Below the pieces are notes generated by a model, which saw nothing but the letters and a program-made list of their open reading frames with translations, did no database searches and had not been told where the DNA came from. 12,831 nucleotides of DNA from Actinomycetes bacterium (lineage in GTDB: Bacteria > Actinomycetota > Actinomycetes > Actinomycetales > Demequinaceae): contig JAEYYZ010000058.1 of the NCBI GenBank assembly GCA_023428185.1, positions 1 to 12,831 on the forward strand, written 5' to 3'. Below are positions 7,204 to 12,831 of this stretch, piece by piece. Made by a program: the position numbers and the translations under genes. The stretch's first letter is position 1. Each line of letters starts with the position of its first letter.

Positions 7204-7359
7204 ATGAGTGAGAACGACGAGAAGACCGTGAGCCGCCACCAGGTATTCGAGCAGATTCGCGCGAGCGAACTGGCTCGTGGCGCGAGCGAAGACGACGCTG
7301 CGCGAGTCGCGGCCGAGACAGTGGACAAGGTCATCGCTCAGCAAGGTGGCGCCAACTAA
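7204..7359 (+). CDS. Small acidic helical protein, 51 aa, unknown function
   Basis: Not recognised. The reading frame has a good ribosome binding site, AGGAG at 7194-7198, five bases before its ATG, and ends in TAA. The protein starts MSENDEKTVSRHQVFEQIRA and looks wholly alpha-helical, rich in Ala, Glu and Asp, without membrane segments or cysteines. The centre, ARGASEDDAARVAAETV (24-40), recalls small actinobacterial helical proteins with a GAS-x(3)-AARVA pattern, a loose similarity only. It stands alone between the RNB gene and a strong hairpin, with 48 bp upstream and 91 bp downstream, so it may be its own transcription unit. The strong Shine-Dalgarno and codon use like that of its neighbours argue that it is real. 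Confidence 0.7.
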   Translation: MSENDEKTVSRHQVFEQIRASELARGASEDDAARVAAETVDKVIAQQGGAN

Positions 7360-7372
7360 CACGTGAGCGTCG

Positions 7373-7418
7373 GGCCCGTTCGCCGCGCCGGAACAGCCGG
7401 AGAGCAGGCGGACGGGCC
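7373..7418 (+). terminator. Long GC-rich hairpin after the 51-aa gene, probable terminator
   Basis: Two 12-base arms, GGCCCGTTCGCC (7373-7384) and GGCGGACGGGCC (7407-7418), pair over their full length with one G-U wobble. The 22-base loop holds a smaller CCGG/CCGG hairpin (7388-7391 with 7397-7400). There is no T run after it, which is common for actinobacterial hairpin terminators. It ends 20 bp before the -10 of the next gene, so it would insulate pgsA from upstream transcription. Confidence 0.6.
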
Positions 7419-7438
7419 AGCCAGTCACCGGGCATCCC

Positions 7439-7444
7439 TAGGAT
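7439..7444 (+). promoter_or_regulatory. -10 element of the pgsA-like gene (leaderless)
   Basis: TAGGAT matches TATAAT at four of six bases, fits TANNNT, and ends six bases before the ATG at 7451. It selects ATG 7451 over the in-frame GTG at 7445, which lies in the gap between the -10 and the transcription start. Confidence 0.5.
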
Positions 7445-7450
7445 GTGTGC

Positions 7451-8029
7451 ATGCGCGACTGGAACATTCCCAACGCCATCACGGCAAGCAGAATTGCGCT
7501 CATTGTGGTGTTTGGGTTCCTGCTCGTCACCCACCGGGACGGATGGGCGATAGCCGTCCTAGCCGTCGCTGGCGTGACCGACTTTCTCGACGGTTACTTG
7601 GCTCGAAAGTGGAACCAGACCACCGATCTTGGCCGGATTCTTGATCCCGCTGCCGATCGCATCCTCACCGTCGTAGTAGTGGTGGGACTGGCCTTACGGG
7701 AGATCGTCCCTTGGTGGCTTGTCGCAGTCTTGCTGGCAAGGGATGCAGTGGTGGGAATGGCCTTGTTGTGGGGTAAGTCCCGCGGCACTGCGGCACCCCG
7801 CGTGACGTTGATGGGCAAGGTCGCCACCTTCGCTCTGTACGTGGCACTACCGCTTGCATACTTGGCGTTCGACCGGTGGCCAGCAGTGCACAGTGTGGCA
7901 ATCATTCTCGCCGTGGCGGCATCGGTGTTGTACTGGGCGAGTGGGCTCGGTTACGTGCGGGCCGTGGCTTCTCAGCAAGGATCAGGGGCATCCCCCACAG
8001 ACGAGAATGCGCGAGCGCACCTAGAATGA
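7451..8029 (+). CDS. pgsA: CDP-alcohol phosphatidyltransferase (PgsA-like)
   Basis: A membrane enzyme that transfers a phosphatidyl group from CDP-diacylglycerol to an alcohol. The complete family motif is present at residues 44-69: Asp44, Asp47, Gly48, Ala51, Arg52, Gly61, Asp65, Asp69. The N-terminus MRDWNIPNAITASRI is typical of the PgsA group (NIPNxLTxxR), and about five or six hydrophobic segments span residues 14-170. At 192 aa it is of normal length. It lies next to garA, as pgsA2 lies near garA in mycobacteria. The product is probably phosphatidylglycerol phosphate, but actinobacterial cardiolipin synthases use the same fold, so cardiolipin synthesis cannot be excluded. The start rests on the leaderless promoter; the last 25 residues are polar and the end overlaps the garA promoter. 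Confidence 0.85.
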   Translation: MRDWNIPNAITASRIALIVVFGFLLVTHRDGWAIAVLAVAGVTDFLDGYLARKWNQTTDLGRILDPAADRILTVVVVVGLALREIVPWWLVAVLLARDAVVGMALLWGKSRGTAAPRVTLMGKVATFALYVALPLAYLAFDRWPAVHSVAIILAVAASVLYWASGLGYVRAVASQQGSGASPTDENARAHLE

Positions 8030-8041
8030 ATGCAGAGGAGG
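8022..8041 (+). promoter_or_regulatory. garA promoter -10 and ribosome binding site
   Basis: TAGAAT (8022-8027, five of six matches) lies in the last codons of the pgsA-like gene. Transcription would start about 8034, at the first base of AGAGGAGG (8034-8041), a near-perfect Shine-Dalgarno seven bases before the garA ATG. The leader would be only about 15 bases long, nearly all ribosome binding site. No clear -35 is seen. Confidence 0.5.
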
Positions 8042-8048
8042 CGCGATC

Positions 8049-8471
8049 ATGACTTACGACGAGAAGCCCGCCGAGCGCACGATGTCACTTGACACTGCAC
8101 CCGTCCAGGAAGACGCGCCACCCGCGCGGCTCGCTCCGCAGGATCAGGCTGCGGTGGATGCTTTGGCCGAGGACCATGCGCTGCTGATCGTGCATTACGG
8201 CCCCAACGCCGGAGCCCGGTTCCTGCTTGACACAGACCTCACCACGGCGGGCCGTTCGGTATCCGGAGACATCTTTCTCGACGATGTCACGGTGAGCCGC
8301 GAGCACGTGCAGTTCGTTCGGGACGGCGTGCACTTCAGTGTGCGAGATGCAGGATCCCTCAACGGCACGTACCTCAACCGTGAGCGTGTGGCGGAGGCGC
8401 CCCTCACTGACGGTGACGAAGTACAGATTGGCAAGTACCGCCTCACGTTCTACCAAGGTGCGTCTCGCTAG
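8049..8471 (+). CDS. garA: GarA/OdhI-like FHA-domain regulator
   Basis: A 140-aa phospho-switch protein. In mycobacteria and corynebacteria, unphosphorylated GarA/OdhI binds and inhibits 2-oxoglutarate dehydrogenase and adjusts glutamate enzymes; phosphorylation by PknB or PknG makes it fold on itself and lets go. The FHA domain (about 44-137) is intact with its phosphothreonine-binding residues: Arg69 in AGRS, Ser83-Arg84-His86 in VSREH, and Asn105 in SLNGTY. The N-terminal tail differs from the classic ETTSVF motif: the nearest match is ERTMSL (9-14), with one threonine, Thr11, at what would be the PknB position and Arg at the PknG position. Its position directly before ftsR is the conserved arrangement. 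In mycobacteria gcvH stands just upstream; here it is the pgsA-like gene. Confidence 0.92.
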   Translation: MTYDEKPAERTMSLDTAPVQEDAPPARLAPQDQAAVDALAEDHALLIVHYGPNAGARFLLDTDLTTAGRSVSGDIFLDDVTVSREHVQFVRDGVHFSVRDAGSLNGTYLNRERVAEAPLTDGDEVQIGKYRLTFYQGASR

Positions 8472-8480
8472 GTGAGTGCC

Positions 8481-9212
8481 ATGGAGGCGCGGCGTCCCTA
8501 CGCCGTACAGGAAAGCCAAGAGACAGTGGCGACTCCTGCGCCCAGGACGCGTTGGCCTCATCAGTTGTCGCACGAGCCTTCGCTGCGTGTGAGTGACGTT
8601 CTGCGAATCATCGGCAATGAGTTCGCGACTCTCACTCCGTCCAAGTTGCGCTTCTTTGACAAACAGGGGTTGGTGAGCCCTTCTCGCACGTCTTCTGGCT
8701 ACCGGCAGTATTCCGCTGCTGATGTGGAACGGTTGCGCTTCGTGTTGCGGGAGCAACGTGACCATTACCGTCCGTTGTCCGTGATCCAGCAGACGTTGGC
8801 GCAGTTGGACGCGGGCCATGTGCGGCAAGCGATCACTCCGCGAGAACTTGCTCAAGATTCGGCTGATTTTGTCAGCGCCGCCACGCTTGCCGCTCTTGCA
8901 GGGGTGGAGCCTCAGTTCGTACTCGACTTGAGCGCAGAGAAGATCATTATCGAGACGGTTCCCGGGGGGTACGACAGGCAACTTGCCTCACTCATCACGG
9001 CCGCTGCCGAGTACGTGGCAACGGGAGGAGACGTGCGCTCGGTGAAGCTGGTACGTACCGCGGCGCTGCGTGATATTGACCAAGCGCGGGGGAGCGGCCC
9101 TGGTCTCGCCGCTGCCAAGGACCCCGAGGCTTTGGACGCGCTTCTTACCGACCGAGCCCACGCGGCATCGGCCCTGTTCGCCGCATTTGCAGCGCAAAGC
9201 GCACGGGAGTGA
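8481..9212 (+). CDS. ftsR: FtsR-like MerR-family regulator
   Basis: A DNA-binding regulator of 243 aa, the counterpart of corynebacterial FtsR (activator of ftsZ) and Rv1828. The winged helix is at about residues 35-100: LRVSDVLRIIGNEFATLTPSKLRFFDKQGLV, then the wing SPSRTSSGYRQYS and RLRFVLREQRDHYRPLSVI, a very characteristic FtsR run. A long C-terminal helical region carries no ligand pocket that I can recognise. The ATG at 8481 is preferred because AGGTGAG (8470-8476) lies four bases before it. A GTG at 8472, directly after the garA stop, would add three residues but has no ribosome binding site. The gene follows garA without a gap, so the two are co-transcribed. Conserved order with the ResR-like gene supports a role in growth and division. 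Confidence 0.9.
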   Translation: MEARRPYAVQESQETVATPAPRTRWPHQLSHEPSLRVSDVLRIIGNEFATLTPSKLRFFDKQGLVSPSRTSSGYRQYSAADVERLRFVLREQRDHYRPLSVIQQTLAQLDAGHVRQAITPRELAQDSADFVSAATLAALAGVEPQFVLDLSAEKIIIETVPGGYDRQLASLITAAAEYVATGGDVRSVKLVRTAALRDIDQARGSGPGLAAAKDPEALDALLTDRAHAASALFAAFAAQSARE

Positions 9213-9288
9213 CTGGCGGGCGTGCCACGAAGGGGACCGCCGCCACCACATTCCGCGCGACACGCGGTACCGTGAAAGCCTGCGGTCG

Positions 9289-9317
9289 TTGACCGAGGGG
9301 ATGATGGACCCTAACGT
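9289..9317 (+). promoter_or_regulatory. Promoter of the second MerR gene
   Basis: TTGACC (9289-9294, five of six matches to the -35) and TAACGT (9312-9317, TANNNT form) are separated by exactly 17 bp. Transcription would start about 9324, giving a leader of about 19 bases that holds the Shine-Dalgarno. The rest of the 130-bp gap from 9213 shows no reading frame or repeat worth calling. Confidence 0.6.
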
Positions 9318-9342
9318 TGAACTACTAGGTGAAGGAGGGGCA

Positions 9343-9918
9343 GTGACAGACACAGACGCGTTCCGCGTAGTCCTCTCCAGCGACCAAGGAGTCTTGTTCG
9401 ACGACGGCCGCGTCACTATTGATGAGACTGCCGGTTACCGTGGTCCCACCGCGTGCAAAGCCGCAGGAATTACCTACCGCCAGTTGGACTATTGGGCACG
9501 CACCGGTCTTGTAGAGCCCACAGTGCGCGCGGCTACCGGTTCCGGAACGCAACGCTTGTATGGCTTCCGGGACATTCTGGTGCTACGCGTAGTGAAGCGG
9601 CTCCTGGACTCCGGCGTCTCTCTGCAGCAAATCCGCTCGGCCGTGCTGCATTTGCGCGAACGCGGCGTGGAGGACTTGTCACGAATCACCCTGATGTCAG
9701 ACGGCGCATCGGTCTACGAATGCACGTCTGACGACGAAGTCATCGACCTCGTTCAAGGCGGACAAGGGGTGTTTGGCATCGCGTTGGGCCGTGTGTGGCG
9801 TGAACTCGAGGGTTCACTTGCGAGCCTGCCCGCTGATCGCGGCGAGGCCACAGAACTACCCGATGGTGTTGTCGACGAGCTCGCCGAACGCCGCGCGCGC
9901 CGTTCCAACGCCTCGTAA
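9343..9918 (+). CDS. MerR-family regulator, ResR/Rv1830-like
   Basis: A 191-aa regulator. The winged helix runs from about residue 32 to 100: GYRGPTACKAAGITYRQLDY, then WARTGLVEPTVRAATGSGTQ, RLYGFRDILVLRVVKRLLDSGVSLQQI. This is the form of mycobacterial Rv1830 (ResR), a regulator tied to growth and division, and the gene sits downstream of ftsR as in mycobacteria. The C-terminal part has QGGQGVFGIALGRVW (about 144-158), which I recall as conserved in this family, and a charged tail. The GTG start at 9343 has a very strong Shine-Dalgarno, AAGGAGG (9332-9338), four bases upstream. The open frame reaches back to 9070, but that part overlaps ftsR. The BFN (DUF151) gene usual between the two MerR genes in mycobacteria is missing. 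Confidence 0.88.
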   Translation: MTDTDAFRVVLSSDQGVLFDDGRVTIDETAGYRGPTACKAAGITYRQLDYWARTGLVEPTVRAATGSGTQRLYGFRDILVLRVVKRLLDSGVSLQQIRSAVLHLRERGVEDLSRITLMSDGASVYECTSDDEVIDLVQGGQGVFGIALGRVWRELEGSLASLPADRGEATELPDGVVDELAERRARRSNAS

Positions 9919-9950
9919 CACCAACAAGGCTCCGCGCCCGTAAGGGCTCG

Positions 9951-9980
9951 CTTACAGGTGCGCCTCAAACCTGGCAAGAT
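9951..9980 (+). promoter_or_regulatory. Possible pyc promoter
   Basis: CTTACA (9951-9956, four of six matches to the -35) and CAAGAT (9975-9980, weak -10) are 18 bp apart in the 86-bp gap before pyc. A small dyad, GTAAG-GGCTCG-CTTAC (9940-9955), overlaps the -35 and could be a weak terminator of the preceding gene or an operator. Both readings are tentative. Confidence 0.35.
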
Positions 9981-10004
9981 AAAGGCACCGTCGAAGGGAA
10001 GTCA

Positions 10005-12831
10005 ATGTTTTCCAAGGTGCTCGTTGCCAACAGGGCTGAGATTGCAGTGCGCGCATTCCGTGCCGCCTACGAACTCGATGCCAAGACGGTGGCGGTGTTC
10101 CCCTTTGAAGACCGCTTTTCTGAGCACCGCCTCAAGGCCGACGAAGCCTTTCAGATTGGCGAGGTAGACCACCCCGTCCGTGCCTACCTCGACATCGACG
10201 AGATCATTCGGGTCGCAAAGCTTTCAGGTGCCGATGCCATCTATCCGGGGTACGGCTTCCTTTCTGAGAACCCCGATTTTGCACGGGCCTGCGCCGATGC
10301 CGGGGTCACCTTCATTGGCCCGCCCGCCGAGGTCCTGGAAATGGCGGGCAACAAGAAGACCGCGATCGATGCCGCAAAGCGGGCGGGGATTCCGGTGCTG
10401 GAGTCATCCGAGCCGTCCACTGACATTGCCGCACTCACTGAGAAGGCCGCGGAGATTGGCTATCCCGTCTTCGTGAAGGCCGTGGCAGGAGGCGGAGGGC
10501 GTGGAATGCGCCGCGTCGAAGAGCCCGGCGCCCTAGAAGAAGCTCTCAAAGCGGCCATGCGTGAAGCCGAGGCTGCGTTTGGCGATGCCACTGTGTTTGT
10601 GGAGCAGGCTGTGCAACGCCCTCGCCACATTGAGGTGCAAATACTTGCCGACGCCAGTGGAAACGTAGTCCACTTGTATGAACGCGATTGCTCACTCCAG
10701 CGTCGTCACCAAAAAGTGGTGGAAATAGCGCCCGCTCCCAACTTGGACCCTGCGATTCGGGATGCGTTGTGCCGGGACGCCGTGGCCTTCGCCAAGTCCA
10801 TTGGGTATGTCAACGCGGGTACGGTCGAGTTCTTGCTCGACACCGAGGGCGAACGTGCTGGCAAGCACGTCTTCATTGAGATGAACCCCCGTATTCAGGT
10901 GGAACACACCGTCACGGAAGAAGTGACGGACATCGACTTGGTGCGTTCGCAAATGCGGATTGCTGCAGGGGAGACTCTTGCCGACCTCGGCATCGTCCAA
11001 GAAGAAATCCGCACCAACGGCTTTGCGATTCAGACGCGCATCACCACAGAAGACCCCAGCAACGGATTCCAGCCAGACACCGGCCTCATCATCGCGTACC
11101 GCAGTCCTGGCGGCGCTGGGGTGCGCCTGGACGGGGCCACGGGTATGGCCGGCAACCGCGTCACCGGCCACTTCGACTCGATGTTGGTCAAGCTCACGTG
11201 CAGGGGGCGGGACTTTGCGTCCGCCGTGACGAGGGCGCGGCGAGCCCTTGCCGAATTCCGCATTCGAGGAGTAGCCAATAACATTCCTTTCCTCCAAGCG
11301 GTGCTGGCTGATCCCGAGTTCCAAGCCGGTGACATCTCCACACGCTTCATTGAGGAGCGTCCGGACCTGCTCGAGGTATCTCAGTCGCAGCAGCGCTCCA
11401 CGAGGATGCTTAAGTTCCTGGGCCACGTGTCCATCAACCGTCCTCATGGTGAACCGCCCGCTATCGTTCGCCCTGCAAGCAAACTCCCAGCTATTGATCT
11501 CGACGCGCCAGCGCCCGCGGGTGCCCTGCAGCGCTTGCGCGAAGTGGGCCCTGCCCAGTTCTGTGCTGATCTGCGGGCCCAGACCGCACTGGCCGTCACG
11601 GAGACCACCTTTAGGGACGCGCACCAAAGCCTGCTGGCAACTCGCGTGCGCACCTTTGATCTACTCCAAGTTGCGGGCCATGTCTCACGGATGACTCCTC
11701 AGTTGCTGTCCGTTGAAGCGTGGGGAGGCGCTACGTACGACGTGGCCATGCGCTTCTTGAGTGAAGACCCATGGTTGCGTCTTGAACGGCTCCGCGAAGC
11801 GATGCCCAACCTGCCTATCCAAATGCTGCTACGGGGGCGCAACACGGTGGGCTACACCCCTTATCCCGACGCCGTCGCCAAAGCGTTTGTTGCCGAAGCA
11901 GCTCAGACCGGTGTGGACATTTTCCGCGTGTTCGATGCGCTCAACGACTTTGACCAGATGCGGCCCGCGATCGACGCTGTGCTTGAGACAGGAACCGCCG
12001 TAGCCGAAGGCACACTGTGCTACACGGGCAACCTCACTGACCCCGGCGAGAAGCTCTACACCCTCGATTACTACTTGCGGCTTGCCGAGCAACTCGTAGG
12101 TGCCGGGTCGCACATGCTCGCCATCAAAGACATGGCTGGCCTGTTGCGACCCGCGGCTGCCCACACCTTGGTGACGGCACTGAGGGATCGCTTTGATGTT
12201 CCTGTGCACTTGCACACGCATGACACAGCCGGTGGACAACTCGCAACCCTGCTCGCGGCATCGGCTGCAGGCGTGGATGCGGTGGATGTGGCCTCGGCCG
12301 CTATGGCGGGCACCACGTCTCAGCCGTCGATGTCCGCTCTGGTAGCGGCGCTTGAGTTTGGGGAGCGTGACACGGGCCTTTCCCTCGACGCCGTCACCGC
12401 TTTTGAGCCCTATTGGGAGGCCGTGCGCCGGCTTTACGCTCCTTTCGAATCTGGACTTCCGGGGCCTACAGGGCGCGTGTACCACCACGAGATCCCGGGT
12501 GGGCAGCTGTCCAACTTGCGCCAACAGGCCCTTTCTCTGGGGCTGGGGGACAGGTTTGAGGACATCGAAAACATGTACGCCGCAGCGGACCGGATACTGG
12601 GCCGTTTGGTGAAGGTGACGCCCTCTTCCAAGGTGGTTGGTGACCTTGCGCTGCACTTGGTTGGACTAGGCGCAGACCCTGCCGACTTTGCCCAGAACCC
12701 TTCGTCGTACGACGTGCCGGACTCCGTCATCGGCTTCCTTAGGGGAGAGCTTGGGGACCCGCCTGGCGGTTGGCCAGAGCCCTTCAGAGCAAAGGCACTC
12801 GAGGGTCGCCCTGCCGCCAAGGAACAGGCCG
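10005..12831 (+). CDS. pyc: Pyruvate carboxylase, C-terminus cut by window edge
   Basis: Makes oxaloacetate from pyruvate, bicarbonate and ATP, refilling the TCA cycle. The first 942 codons are open with no stop or frameshift; the family is about 1,130 aa, so the biotin carrier domain lies beyond the window. Biotin carboxylase comes first (about 1-450): SKVLVANRAEIAVR at the start, Lys158 and the glycine-rich AGGGGRGM (161-168) for ATP, and EMNPRIQVEHT (292-302). Carboxyltransferase follows: FRDAHQS with metal ligand Asp538, the carbamylated lysine in IKDMAG (Lys708), and metal ligands His737 and His739 in HLHTHDTAGG. The fused biotin carboxylase and carboxyltransferase on one chain separates it from acyl-CoA carboxylases. 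The ATG has AAGGGA (9994-9999) five bases upstream. Confidence 0.96.
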   Translation, partial: MFSKVLVANRAEIAVRAFRAAYELDAKTVAVFPFEDRFSEHRLKADEAFQIGEVDHPVRAYLDIDEIIRVAKLSGADAIYPGYGFLSENPDFARACADAGVTFIGPPAEVLEMAGNKKTAIDAAKRAGIPVLESSEPSTDIAALTEKAAEIGYPVFVKAVAGGGGRGMRRVEEPGALEEALKAAMREAEAAFGDATVFVEQAVQRPRHIEVQILADASGNVVHLYERDCSLQRRHQKVVEIAPAPNLDPAIRDALCRDAVAFAKSIGYVNAGTVEFLLDTEGERAGKHVFIEMNPRIQVEHTVTEEVTDIDLVRSQMRIAAGETLADLGIVQEEIRTNGFAIQTRITTEDPSNGFQPDTGLIIAYRSPGGAGVRLDGATGMAGNRVTGHFDSMLVKLTCRGRDFASAVTRARRALAEFRIRGVANNIPFLQAVLADPEFQAGDISTRFIEERPDLLEVSQSQQRSTRMLKFLGHVSINRPHGEPPAIVRPASKLPAIDLDAPAPAGALQRLREVGPAQFCADLRAQTALAVTETTFRDAHQSLLATRVRTFDLLQVAGHVSRMTPQLLSVEAWGGATYDVAMRFLSEDPWLRLERLREAMPNLPIQMLLRGRNTVGYTPYPDAVAKAFVAEAAQTGVDIFRVFDALNDFDQMRPAIDAVLETGTAVAEGTLCYTGNLTDPGEKLYTLDYYLRLAEQLVGAGSHMLAIKDMAGLLRPAAAHTLVTALRDRFDVPVHLHTHDTAGGQLATLLAASAAGVDAVDVASAAMAGTTSQPSMSALVAALEFGERDTGLSLDAVTAFEPYWEAVRRLYAPFESGLPGPTGRVYHHEIPGGQLSNLRQQALSLGLGDRFEDIENMYAAADRILGRLVKVTPSSKVVGDLALHLVGLGADPADFAQNPSSYDVPDSVIGFLRGELGDPPGGWPEPFRAKALEGRPAAKEQA

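Noticed and set aside
8085..8981. A 298-codon antisense frame over garA and ftsR
   Set aside because: Both sense genes are unmistakable; the antisense product is low in hydrophobic core pattern and rich in Arg and His, typical of shadows.
9070..9342. N-terminal extension of the ResR-like gene back into ftsR
   Set aside because: It would overlap ftsR by 143 bp; GTG 9343 has a strong ribosome site and a promoter just upstream.
10692..11627. A 311-codon open frame antisense to pyc
   Set aside because: The sense strand encodes pyruvate carboxylase with all motifs; long antisense frames are expected in high-GC genes, and the peptide resembles no family.
10005..12831. Pyruvate carboxylase without a biotin domain, considered as a truncated or unusual enzyme
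   Set aside because: The frame is still open at the window edge; the missing part is a matter of where the window ends.

Overview
This is an ordinary-looking chromosomal stretch from a high-GC Gram-positive bacterium (Actinomycetota, perhaps Micrococcales). The best evidence is the run pgsA-like, garA, ftsR and a second MerR gene (ResR/Rv1830-like), a conserved actinobacterial neighbourhood. The leaderless-gene promoter style and the high-GC codon use agree with this. I see no phage, transposon, plasmid, CRISPR, rRNA or tRNA signature, and no gene-free stretch longer than about 130 bp.

Left part, minus strand (1-2817). An alpha/beta hydrolase and a glycerophosphodiester phosphodiesterase overlap by ATGA and look like a coupled phospholipid or glycerolipid turnover pair. 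Further left is a MerR regulator fused to a GyrI-like ligand-binding domain. It has a clear operator between a -35 and a 19-bp-spaced -10, and is followed 11 bp later by a separate GyrI-like protein cut by the window edge. This is probably an autoregulated small-molecule-sensing operon.

Middle, plus strand (2889-7359). An UMF1/Atg22-like MFS transporter runs divergently from the hydrolase. It is followed by an OsmC peroxidase, an EI24/CysZ-like membrane protein, a minimal RNB-domain ribonuclease and an unrecognised 51-aa protein, then by a strong hairpin that may be a terminator.

Right part, plus strand (7451-12831). A CDP-alcohol phosphatidyltransferase makes anionic phospholipid. GarA/OdhI is the FHA protein that tunes 2-oxoglutarate metabolism. 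FtsR and a ResR-like MerR protein are growth and division regulators. Pyruvate carboxylase supplies oxaloacetate and runs off the right edge before its biotin carrier domain. The right part thus places a 2-oxoglutarate-node regulator, two division regulators and an anaplerotic enzyme side by side.

I did not find a convincing undescribed system. The most notable signal is regulatory. Five genes (hydrolase, MFS, EI24, RNB, pgsA) have a TANNNT-like -10 hexamer exactly six bases before the start codon, as expected for leaderless mRNAs. OsmC, the 51-aa protein, garA, the second MerR gene and pyc have ribosome binding sites instead. This pattern also settles several start codons.
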